DNA from: CAYGWP01 sp964353455
GTDB taxonomy: Bacteria > Planctomycetota > Phycisphaerae > FEN-1346
Direction: 5' to 3'
Assembly (NCBI GenBank): GCA_964353455.1
Contig: CAYGWP010000097.1
Span: 1-14,160, forward strand
Length of the DNA stretch: 14,160 bases
Part shown: one piece after another, positions 6,233-12,992 of the stretch
Position numbering within the stretch: the stretch's first letter is position 1
Layout: each line of letters opens with the position of its first letter
The notes under the pieces: model-generated
Databases searched by the model: none
Seen by the model: the letters and a program-made list of their open reading frames with translations, nothing else
Told to the model about the DNA's origin: nothing
Position numbers and translations under genes: made by a program

Positions 6233-7630
6233 ATGGCGGAACTGGAATTCCACGGCGCAGCGCGGACCGCCACGGGGTCGATGCACCTCGTGTACCTGGC
6301 GGACGGGCCGGTCGCGCTCGACGCGGGCCTATTCCAGGGCCGCCGCGAGGAGGCCCGGCGGCGCAACACGGATTTTCCGCTGCCGCCGGAGCGCCTGCGG
6401 GCGGTCCTCCTATCGCATGCACATATTGACCATTGTGGCAATATCCCCGGCCTGGTCCGGCGCTCTTTCCGGGGGCGCATCCACGCCACGCCCGCCACGT
6501 GCGACCTCGCGGGCGTGATGCTGGCCGACTCGGCCCACATCCAGGAGGAAGATGCCCGGTTCTGGAACGAGAAGCGGGCCGCCGGCCCGGACGACGTCAT
6601 CAATCCCCTTTACACCCTGGAGGACGCGGCGGCCGCCGCGCCGCTCTTTTCGGGCGCTCCGTACGGCCGGACGCTGCCCGTCGGCGACGGCTGCACCGCC
6701 ACGTTCCTGGAGGCGGGGCACATCCTGGGGTCGGCGATCATGCTTCTTGAGTTCGCCGGCCCGCGGCCCGTGCGGCTCCTCTACACGGGCGACCTGGGGC
6801 GATTCGGCGTCCCGATCCTGCGCGACCCGACGAACCCGCTGCCCAGGGCCGATTATCTCATCACCGAATGCACATACGCCGACCGGCGGCACGACGACCC
6901 CGGCCGCATGAAAGAGCGCCTTGCCGCAATCATCACCGAGACGCGCCGGGCAGGCGGAAAGACGATCATCCCGGCCTTCAGCCTCGGCCGCACGCAGACC
7001 CTGACGTACTGCCTCCAGCAGGCGGCGGCCGAGGGTATCCTTGAAAGCCTGCCCATCTTCGTCGATAGCCCCCTCAGCGCCCGCACCACCGAGGTCTTCC
7101 GGAGGCACACCGAGTGCTACGACGCCGAGGCGCGGGCCTTCTGGCACGAGGAGGGCGACGTCTTCGGCCGCGGCCTCGTCACCTACATCACCGCCGTCGA
7201 GGACTCCAAGCGCCTCAACGATCGCCGCGACCCGTGCGTCATCATCTCGGCGTCGGGAATGTGCGAAAGCGGACGGATATTGCACCATCTCAAGAACAAC
7301 GTCGAGGACCCGCGGTGCACCGTGATCCTGGCGGGGTACCAGGCCGAGAACACGCTTGGCCGGCGGATCGCCGAGGGCGAGCGGGACCTGCGAATCTTCG
7401 GGCGGACGTACCGGCGCCGGTGCCGCGTCGAGGCGCTGCACGGTTTTTCGGCCCACGCCGACTCGGAGGATTTCGTGCGGCTCCTGGGGCCGCTTGCGCC
7501 GGGCCTGCGGGCGGCCTTCATCGTCCACGGCGAGGCCGGCCAGGCGGCCGCCATGAAGACCATCCTCCAGCGCGCCGGCTGCCGCAGCGTGTACGTCCCT
7601 GCGCCGGGCGAGAGGTTCGCGCTGTCGTGA
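6233..7630 (+). CDS. MBL-fold/beta-CASP ribonuclease (CPSF73 type)
   Basis: 465 aa from the ATG at 6233, which has AAGGA seven bases upstream. The open frame runs back to 5882, but that extension would cross the tRNA gene and is rejected. Metallo-beta-lactamase motifs are complete: HAHIDH at 62-67, H163 in AGHILGSA and D187 in GDLGR. The beta-CASP motifs are also present: A, E212 in TECTY; B, H408 in GFSAHAD; C, H432 in VHGE. PAFSLGRTQ (247-255) and ISASGM (338-343) are typical of the family. Length and motif C His place it with CPSF73-like bacterial RNases such as TTHA0252 of Thermus rather than RNase J, which is longer. It should be a cytoplasmic two-zinc endo/exoribonuclease. It converges with the CAP gene with two bases between the stop codons. 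Function is sure at family level; its RNA targets are unknown. Confidence 0.93.
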   Translation: MAELEFHGAARTATGSMHLVYLADGPVALDAGLFQGRREEARRRNTDFPLPPERLRAVLLSHAHIDHCGNIPGLVRRSFRGRIHATPATCDLAGVMLADSAHIQEEDARFWNEKRAAGPDDVINPLYTLEDAAAAAPLFSGAPYGRTLPVGDGCTATFLEAGHILGSAIMLLEFAGPRPVRLLYTGDLGRFGVPILRDPTNPLPRADYLITECTYADRRHDDPGRMKERLAAIITETRRAGGKTIIPAFSLGRTQTLTYCLQQAAAEGILESLPIFVDSPLSARTTEVFRRHTECYDAEARAFWHEEGDVFGRGLVTYITAVEDSKRLNDRRDPCVIISASGMCESGRILHHLKNNVEDPRCTVILAGYQAENTLGRRIAEGERDLRIFGRTYRRRCRVEALHGFSAHADSEDFVRLLGPLAPGLRAAFIVHGEAGQAAAMKTILQRAGCRSVYVPAPGERFALS

Positions 7631-7632
7631 TC

Positions 7633-8832
7633 CTATCGGACGGCCGGCGCGGTCTCGGGCGGGAGGATGGTTCCCTGCACGGTGGCCTTCGCCCGCTCCG
7701 CTTCCGGCAGGAGCATCAGGCGTTTGCCGGTGCCGAAGTTCTGCGTCCATTTTGCGCCCCAGCAGCCCGCGCCCATCGCCGTGCTTGCCGCGTGGACCAT
7801 GTTCTTGTGGTGAGGCGGGCTGTCGAACCACATCCAGAAGACGCCGCTGCCCGAGGGCGACCCCTCGGCGATGTTCTCGCTGTATCCGGAGGCGTAGCCG
7901 GCGTTCTTCATCCGCTGGGTGTGGGTCTTCTCCGACTTGGTGGGCGACTCGTGGGCGAAGTACCCCAGGTCGGCCATCTCCTTGGAGTGCCGCCGGGCGC
8001 TCTGGAGGAGCCGCGCATCAGCCTCCAGCGGCATGACGCCCAGGCTCTCGCGATAGGTATTAAGCATGGTGATATTATCATATTCAGCCGGGTCGGCCGC
8101 AGGCTCGAGCGTCCGGTTGTACGCCTCGATCCGCCGGCAGGCCCGGTAGAACCAGAGTTGCCACTGGACCTGGTCGGCGGGTTCCTTCTCCTTGCCGCCG
8201 AACTCCGGGACGGCTCGGACCGCCTCGGCGGTCATGCCGAGCGCCTGCTCGGCGGAGGCCGCCAGTTTCGCCTCGTTGTCGGGGCTAAAACGGGTGTCGG
8301 AGGCCGGGCAGATGTCCTTCCAGACAGCCAGGAGGTCCGCCCGCCGGGCCATCCCCGAGGCAATCGCCTCCCTGAGTGCCATCGCCTCGTTGAGGACCGT
8401 GAGCATGCGGGTGAGTTTGTCGTAGTTATCGTGGGCGATCTTAAGGGTCTCATCCTTGGCGAGTTTGGCAATGTTCGCGACGGCCGACTTGCGGAGCGCG
8501 GCGATCTCGTCCTGGAGCGCCTTTGCCTGCGCCGCATCGCCGAGGCGCCGCACGGCGCCGAGTATGGCGGTCTTGTCGCGGAGGAGCCGCTCGCCGACGA
8601 CGCCGACGAGGCGCGGCCTCGCGCCGTCGCCCATCGCCTGGAGGTCCTTGACGGCCTGCATCGCCGCGGCGGCGTCCGGCCCGAGCGCGGCCTTCGCGAG
8701 CGCGCTTACGCGCTGGTTCTCCTGCGGCGACAGGGTCTTGGCTGCGGCGGGCGCGGCCTCGACGGACCACGCCGGCGCCGCGGCAATCGCGATGACGGCG
8801 GCAATCAGCCCTCGCAAGGCGGAAACGGGCAC
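7633..8832 (-). CDS. secreted CAP-domain (SCP-like) protein with helical N-terminal extension
   Basis: 399 aa from a GTG at 8832, chosen because AGGAGA (8846-8841) sits eight bases upstream. Residues 1-26 are a signal peptide. Residues about 33-245 are Ala- and charge-rich helical sequence without a recognised domain. The CAP domain covers about 253-372: LNTYRESLG, H294 in YFAHESP, E319 in YSENIAEG, H341 in WFDSPPHHKNM, and the final strand KWTQNFG (361-367). These are the usual cavity residues of the family. Bacterial CAP proteins are extracellular; their activity is mostly unknown. The upstream neighbour on the same strand is the M28-like peptidase, 182 bases away across a large palindrome. 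A TTGCGG-17-TATGAA promoter candidate lies just upstream, so it may be its own unit. Confidence 0.88.
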   Translation of the reverse strand: MPVSALRGLIAAVIAIAAAPAWSVEAAPAAAKTLSPQENQRVSALAKAALGPDAAAAMQAVKDLQAMGDGARPRLVGVVGERLLRDKTAILGAVRRLGDAAQAKALQDEIAALRKSAVANIAKLAKDETLKIAHDNYDKLTRMLTVLNEAMALREAIASGMARRADLLAVWKDICPASDTRFSPDNEAKLAASAEQALGMTAEAVRAVPEFGGKEKEPADQVQWQLWFYRACRRIEAYNRTLEPAADPAEYDNITMLNTYRESLGVMPLEADARLLQSARRHSKEMADLGYFAHESPTKSEKTHTQRMKNAGYASGYSENIAEGSPSGSGVFWMWFDSPPHHKNMVHAASTAMGAGCWGAKWTQNFGTGKRLMLLPEAERAKATVQGTILPPETAPAVR

Positions 8833-8854
8833 GCGGCGGATCTCCTATTGCTTA

Positions 8855-8883
8855 TTCATACGCAGCCGGGCGGAAATCCGCAA
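8855..8883 (-). promoter_or_regulatory. candidate promoter of the CAP protein gene
   Basis: TTGCGG (8883-8878) and TATGAA (8860-8855) are 17 bases apart on the minus strand, just upstream of the AGGAGA ribosome binding site. The start would be only a few bases before that site. Both boxes are partial matches. Confidence 0.3.
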
Positions 8884-8912
8884 GGAGAAGTCAGCGGGGC
8901 GGGCTCTGCGTT

Positions 8913-9000
8913 GGGTGGCACGGCCACGCTTTTGCGTGGCCGTGGCCCTCGCCGGGGCACAACCACGGCCACGCAAAGGCAAAGCGTGGCCGTGCCACCC
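8913..9000. repeat. REPIN-like double hairpin (two inverted REP-type units)
   Basis: Perfect 20-base outer arms (8913-8932 and 8981-9000) enclose perfect 15-base inner arms (8931-8945 and 8963-8977). Each half also folds alone: stem CACGGCCACGC/GCGTGGCCGTG at 8919-8929/8934-8944 with loop TTTT, and at 8964-8974/8984-8994 with a 9-base loop. Both units begin with GTGGCAC at the outer foot, in opposite orientation. This is the architecture of a REP doublet. It lies 14 bases after the M28-like gene stop and may stabilise that mRNA. There is no T-run, so it is a poor intrinsic terminator. Confidence 0.7.
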
Positions 9001-9014
9001 TGCTATGGAAGCAA

Positions 9015-9905
9015 TCAGCGGGCTGCGGGCGCGAGGGCGCTCTGGTTGGTCGCGGGGATTTCGCCCGCGTAGGCGTCGAGGGCCTGAACATATTTCAATA
9101 TGAATTTGAACTGCTCGTAGAGCCGCTCGGGGCGGACGGCCTCGAAACGGTCAAGCGGCGAATCGATCAGCCGGAAGTCCGCCGCGTCGAGGCTGTCCAG
9201 CGTGATGGCCGGAATCCCCGCGGCCATGAAACTGTCGGAATCGGCCGTGACGCCGTGAAGTTCGCGGAACGTAAGGGGAAACGATCCCCGTGCGGCCGCC
9301 TGCCGCGCAAGAGATTCCAGCGCATCGGCCGAGCCGGTCATCCAGACCTTCATCCCCGAGACGCCGAGGCACTCCAGGTTGACCATGGCGCGAACGCGCC
9401 GCCGCTCCTCGGCCGGCATGGCCGCCACGAAGTGCCGCGACCCGACCCGGCCCGCCTCCTCCATGTCGAAGCCCGCGAAGACCCACGCGTGGCGCCGGGG
9501 CGACTTCGCCAGCGACCGAGCCAGGCCGACCATCACCGCGACGCCCGTCCAGTCGTCGATGATGCCCGCGCCGGCCGAGGAGTGGTCGAGGTGCGCCCCG
9601 ATGATGAAGGTCCTGTCGGTCCCTGCCGGCAGCCTGGCGACGACGTTTGCCCTGCCCTGGCAGCCGGGGATGGGCTGAAGTGCGATGTCCTTGAGGCCCG
9701 CGCTGCGAAAGAGTTCGGCGAGTTTCTCGGCCCGCTTCGGATTCTCGGCGGGGGCATCGCGGAGCATGGCGACGAGGTCGGCCTGCGAGACGGCATCGGC
9801 CGCGGCCGCCTGTTTCGGCGCGGCAACAGGCGCGGGCGCCCCGGCGAGGCACCACGGGACCATGAAGAAGAGGCCGAGGCAAACGGCTGCGAGCGGGCGT
9901 TTCAT
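9015..9905 (-). CDS. exported M28-family aminopeptidase-like protein, atypical last metal ligand
   Basis: 296 aa from the ATG at 9905 (GGGGGA seven bases upstream); the open frame to 9971 adds residues before an obvious signal peptide (MKRPLAAVCLGLFFMVPWCLAGA) and is rejected. M28 motifs: H105 and D107 in GAHLDH, D117-D118 in IIDDWTG, E149-E150 in FDMEEAG (catalytic base and ligand) and E178 in VNLECLG. The C-terminal ligand, normally His in a motif like I-H-S/T-P-x-D, is D248 in FRLIDSPLDRF. The codon is GAT, one base from CAT. The protein is short for the family and has no PA domain. A secreted zinc peptidase is likely, but with an altered metal site or reduced activity. An extended -10 promoter is seen at 9938-9943. 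The palindrome at 8913-9000 follows the stop. Confidence 0.88.
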   Translation of the reverse strand: MKRPLAAVCLGLFFMVPWCLAGAPAPVAAPKQAAAADAVSQADLVAMLRDAPAENPKRAEKLAELFRSAGLKDIALQPIPGCQGRANVVARLPAGTDRTFIIGAHLDHSSAGAGIIDDWTGVAVMVGLARSLAKSPRRHAWVFAGFDMEEAGRVGSRHFVAAMPAEERRRVRAMVNLECLGVSGMKVWMTGSADALESLARQAAARGSFPLTFRELHGVTADSDSFMAAGIPAITLDSLDAADFRLIDSPLDRFEAVRPERLYEQFKFILKYVQALDAYAGEIPATNQSALAPAAR

Positions 9906-9937
9906 GGCGGCGTCCCCCAGAGGCGATTGCGCGCGAC

Positions 9938-9946
9938 ATTGTAGCA
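9938..9946 (-). promoter_or_regulatory. candidate extended -10 promoter of the M28-like gene
   Basis: On the minus strand TGCTACAAT (9946-9938) has both the TGn extension and a five-of-six -10 box, 33 bases before the ATG at 9905. No good -35 stands 16-18 bases upstream, which is acceptable for an extended -10 site. Confidence 0.4.
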
Positions 9947-9985
9947 AACGGTTCTCGCCGCGGGTAGGCATTTCGGCCGCTCGGC

Positions 9986-10005
9986 CCGCCGCGCATTCGC
10001 GGCGG
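9986..10005. repeat. perfect short hairpin in the divergent intergenic region
   Basis: Stem CCGCCGCG/CGCGGCGG with loop CATT lies between the divergent M28-like and nadA promoters. It has no T-run. It may be a regulator site or simply GC-rich palindromic sequence; no role is assigned. Confidence 0.4.
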
Positions 10006-10032
10006 CACTGGGTGTGCAGCCGCGTTTTGACG

Positions 10033-10061
10033 TTGAGGGCCGGCGGCGCGCGGCCTATAAT
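10033..10061 (+). promoter_or_regulatory. sigma-70 promoter of nadA
   Basis: TTGAGG (10033-10038), a 17-base spacer and a perfect TATAAT (10056-10061). A start near 10068 would leave a leader of about 44 bases before the nadA ATG. It stands out because the surrounding DNA is very GC-rich. Confidence 0.7.
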
Positions 10062-10111
10062 GTTGAATCTTCCGGCGGCTGACTTTCGGGAGCGGCGCAG
10101 CGGAGAACGAA

Positions 10112-11044
10112 ATGACGAGCCTGGAACGGCCGGGGACGGCCGAACTCATCGAACGCATCAACGACCTTCGACAGAAGCGCCGCGCGTTCATCCTGGCCCA
10201 CAACTACCAGTTGCCCGAGGTGCAGGACATCGCGGACTTCGTGGGCGACAGCCTGGCGATGGCCCGCGAGGCCGCCAAGGTCCGGGCCGACGCGATAGTT
10301 CTCTGCGGCGTGCACTTCATGGCCGAGACCGCGAAACTCCTGAACCCCGGCCGCGCGGTCCTGGAGCCGGACCCGAACGCCGGGTGCCCGATGGCCGACA
10401 TGGTCACGCCGAGGGAACTGGCGGAGGCGAAGGCCCGCCACCCGGATGCGGCCGTAGTAACATATGTCAACTCGTCTGCGGCTGTCAAGGCGATGAGCGA
10501 CATCTGCTGCACGAGCGCAAACGCCGTCGAGATCGTCAACTCGTTGCCGCGCGAGCGGCCCATCCTCTTCGTGCCCGACCAGTGCCTGGGCGATTACGTG
10601 GCCGAGAAGACCGGGCGGACGAACATCTTCCTCTGGCCCGGCTTCTGCCCGACGCACCACCGGATCCTGGCCGAGCACATCGCCGCACGCCGGCGCGAGC
10701 ACCCCGACGCCGAGGTCTGCGCGCACCCGGAGTGCACCCGCGAGGTGCGGGCCGCCGCCGACTTCATCGGCTCAACGGGGCAGATCATCAGGCACGTGGC
10801 CGAATCGCCTAGAAGCGAGTTCATCATCGCCACCGAACTGGGCGTCTGCCACACCATGCGGCGGCAGAACCCCGGCAAGACCATCATCGAGGTCACGCAC
10901 CTGGCCGATTGCCCGAACATGAAACTGAACACCCTCGAGAAGGTGCTCTGGTCGCTGGAGGACATGCTGTTCGAGGTGACGATTCCCGAGGAGGTTGCGG
11001 CCGGCGCGCGGCGTGCGATTGAGCGGATGCTGGCCGTCCGGTGA
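10112..11044 (+). CDS. nadA: quinolinate synthase A
   Basis: 310 aa. NadA condenses iminoaspartate (from NadB) with dihydroxyacetone phosphate to give quinolinate, the committed step of de novo NAD synthesis, in the cytoplasm with a [4Fe-4S] cluster. The ATG has GGAGA five bases upstream. Motifs: AHNYQLPEVQDIADFVGDSL (29-48), CGVHFMAETAK (65-75), and three cluster cysteines C92 (GCPMAD), C179 (PGFCPTHH) and C267 (DCPNMKLNTLEK). Their 87/88 spacing is as expected for the short, Thermotoga-type NadA rather than the longer E. coli type. The protein looks complete and active. No nadB or nadC is present, so the pathway genes are scattered or lie outside. The PocR-GAF-PP2C gene follows on the same strand after 102 bases, which contain a palindrome. 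Confidence 0.97.
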   Translation: MTSLERPGTAELIERINDLRQKRRAFILAHNYQLPEVQDIADFVGDSLAMAREAAKVRADAIVLCGVHFMAETAKLLNPGRAVLEPDPNAGCPMADMVTPRELAEAKARHPDAAVVTYVNSSAAVKAMSDICCTSANAVEIVNSLPRERPILFVPDQCLGDYVAEKTGRTNIFLWPGFCPTHHRILAEHIAARRREHPDAEVCAHPECTREVRAAADFIGSTGQIIRHVAESPRSEFIIATELGVCHTMRRQNPGKTIIEVTHLADCPNMKLNTLEKVLWSLEDMLFEVTIPEEVAAGARRAIERMLAVR

Positions 11045-11061
11045 TGCAATGCGAGATAGCG

Positions 11062-11127
11062 GGGCGCGGCGGGTCGGGCCTTCGCCCGCCGTAGGGCTAC
11101 GGCCCGCAGGCGGGAGACCCGCCGCGC
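11062..11127. repeat. nested palindromic intergenic element
   Basis: Twelve-base perfect arms GCGCGGCGGGTC (11064-11075) and GACCCGCCGCGC (11116-11127) enclose further stems, for example GCCGTAG/CTACGGC (11088-11094/11097-11103) around GG. The first 17 bases (11062-11078) and the string CGGGAGACCCG (11111-11121) both recur at 14051-14074, so this is a dispersed repeat. It fills most of the gap between nadA and the PP2C gene. Confidence 0.6.
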
Positions 11128-11146
11128 ATGAGTTTGGTGAAAGCAA

Positions 11147-12991
11147 ATGCCTGACGAGACGAATCAACCTGGCCCTGCGAGCCCCCAACCGGCGCCGGAA
11201 CCTCTGCCGATCGTCCGCCCGGCGCCCAGGCGACTGGAACTCGTGGACCTGATAGACGTGGAGACGCTCCAGGCCATCCAGGACGGTTTCGCGCAACTGG
11301 CGCAGACGGCCACGAGCATCCGCGATGCCGACGGGCGGCTGGTGACTCGCCCGAGTTGCTCGCACCGGTTCTGCGACCTTGTGGGCGGCCGGCGCCACGA
11401 CAACGAGTCCTGCCGCATGTCGAACTACGCCGCTGCCGCGGCAGCCGCCGCAGAGGGCCGCAGCACTCCCGTCAAGTACGTGTGCCACGCGGGCCTGACG
11501 CAGTACGCGGCCACGGTGCGCCTCGAAGACCGCGTCCTGGGGACGATCGTCCTGGGGGACCTGCCGGAGAAGCCGCTCTCGCCGGACGAGATCCGCCGCC
11601 TGGCCGAGATCAACCGCGTGGACGAGGCGGAACTCGCGAAGGCCGCCGACGAACTCCGGGTCTTCTCGGAACCCCAGATGCACGCGGCCATCTCGTTCCT
11701 GCAACTGCTGGCCAACACCCTGACGCGCCTCTGCTGGCAGCAGGCGGTCCTCAAGGAACGAATTGACGAATTGACACTCTTATTTACGACGGGCCGCCTC
11801 CTCTCCTCCACGCTCGACCCCGACGCGGTCCTCGACAACATCGTCCGCACCATGGCGGAGGTCATGCAGGTCAAGGCGTGCAGCCTGAGATTGCTCAACG
11901 AGGCCGGGACGGAACTCGTCATCAAGGCCGCGTACGGTTTCTCGCCGCCGTACCTCGGGAAGGGCCCCGTCATCGTGGCCGAGAACGCGAACGACCAGGC
12001 GGCCCTCCGCGGCGAGATCATCACCATCGACGACATGCGCACGAACCCCCTCGTCCGATACCGCGAGGAGGCGGCGCGCGAGGGCCTCGCCGGAAGCCTC
12101 GCCATCGGACTCATCGCCAAGGGCAGGCCCCTTGGAACACTTCATATCTACAGAGGTGAACCGCATAGTTTCACGGCCGAGGAGGTGCGGCTGTTCCGAA
12201 GCGTGGCCGACCAGGCCGCCCTGACGGTCCACAACGCCCGGCTGGTCGAGGAAGTGGTCACCGCCCGGCAGCAGCAGCGGGAACTGGCGATGGCGGCCGC
12301 CGTCCAGAAGCGCCTGCTCCCCGCCGGCGCGCCGTCCATACCGGGGTACGAGTGCTACGGCATCACCGTGCCGTCGGCCCAGGTTGGCGGCGACTTCCAC
12401 GACTGGATCGAACTGCCCTGGGACAACTGGGGCATCGCGGTTGGGGATGTGGCCGGCAAGGGCGTGCCTGCGGCCATCCTGATGGCGAGCGTGCGTGCGG
12501 CCCTGCGGGCCCAGGCCGAGCACGTCTATGCTCTGGACCACATCATCGGCCGGCTGAACGAGCGGCTTGCGGCCGACACGGAGGCGTCGGAGTTCGTCAC
12601 GCTCTTCTACGGCGTTCTGGACTCGAAGGCCCGGCGCCTGACGTACTGCACGGCCGGGCACGAGCCGCCGGTCCTGGTTCGCGGCGGCCAGCCGCGGCGG
12701 CTGACGACCGGCGGGCCTCTCATGGGCGTCGATGACAAGGCCAGGTACGCCTTCGAGGCCGTGGAACTGGAGAGCGGCGACATGCTGGCCGTCTTCTCGG
12801 ACGGGACGTTCGACGCCACCAACTTCGGCGGAGAACGCTTCGGCCGGCCGCGACTCATGGAATCCATCCTGCGAAACGCCGCCTGCGGCGCACAGCGGGC
12901 GGTCGAGGAAATCCAGTGCGACATCCAGCGCTTCACGGGACCCGCGCCGCGGGCGGACGACACGACGCTGCTGGTCGTCAAGGTGCTGTAG
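11147..12991 (+). CDS. PocR-GAF-PP2C (SpoIIE/RsbU-type) serine phosphatase
   Basis: 614 aa. The ATG at 11147 has a weak GGTGA site six bases upstream. Domains in order: a Pro-rich start (1-30); a PocR-type sensor at about 34-195 with a cysteine set C71, C76, C89 and C113 (SCSHRFCDLV, NESCRMS, YVCHAGL); a GAF domain at about 220-370; a short coiled linker; and a PP2C/SpoIIE phosphatase at 380-614. Metal-binding acids are D416 (GGDFHDW), D434 (VGDVAGKG), D552 (FSDGTFDATN) and D604-D605 (ADDTTLL). Such proteins dephosphorylate anti-anti-sigma (STAS) partners to activate alternative sigma factors or similar switches. The PocR cysteines may bind a metal, redox ligand or small molecule. No transmembrane segment is seen, so it should be cytoplasmic. 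No STAS or RsbW partner gene is in the window. It converges with the HEAT gene, one base apart. Confidence 0.9.
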   Translation: MPDETNQPGPASPQPAPEPLPIVRPAPRRLELVDLIDVETLQAIQDGFAQLAQTATSIRDADGRLVTRPSCSHRFCDLVGGRRHDNESCRMSNYAAAAAAAAEGRSTPVKYVCHAGLTQYAATVRLEDRVLGTIVLGDLPEKPLSPDEIRRLAEINRVDEAELAKAADELRVFSEPQMHAAISFLQLLANTLTRLCWQQAVLKERIDELTLLFTTGRLLSSTLDPDAVLDNIVRTMAEVMQVKACSLRLLNEAGTELVIKAAYGFSPPYLGKGPVIVAENANDQAALRGEIITIDDMRTNPLVRYREEAAREGLAGSLAIGLIAKGRPLGTLHIYRGEPHSFTAEEVRLFRSVADQAALTVHNARLVEEVVTARQQQRELAMAAAVQKRLLPAGAPSIPGYECYGITVPSAQVGGDFHDWIELPWDNWGIAVGDVAGKGVPAAILMASVRAALRAQAEHVYALDHIIGRLNERLAADTEASEFVTLFYGVLDSKARRLTYCTAGHEPPVLVRGGQPRRLTTGGPLMGVDDKARYAFEAVELESGDMLAVFSDGTFDATNFGGERFGRPRLMESILRNAACGAQRAVEEIQCDIQRFTGPAPRADDTTLLVVKVL

Positions 12992-12992
12992 A

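Noticed and set aside
6410..7831. A 473-codon minus-strand open frame opposite the RNase gene
   Set aside because: It is antisense to the complete MBL/beta-CASP motifs and also overlaps the end of the CAP gene. No homology pattern was seen.
8913..9000. Large palindrome as an intrinsic terminator
   Set aside because: No T-run follows the stem on either strand. The doublet structure and the related unit near 14110 fit a dispersed REP-type repeat better.
8913..9000. CRISPR array
   Set aside because: There are only inverted, not regularly spaced direct, repeats and no cas genes in the window.
7114..9072. A 652-codon plus-strand open frame crossing the RNase, CAP gene and palindrome
   Set aside because: It overlaps two well-supported genes in other frames and runs through an intergenic repeat. 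The product has no domain and an Arg/Gly/Pro-biased composition.
9906..9971. Upstream extension of the M28-like protein to 9971
   Set aside because: It would place 22 residues before a typical signal peptide and overlap its candidate extended -10 promoter.
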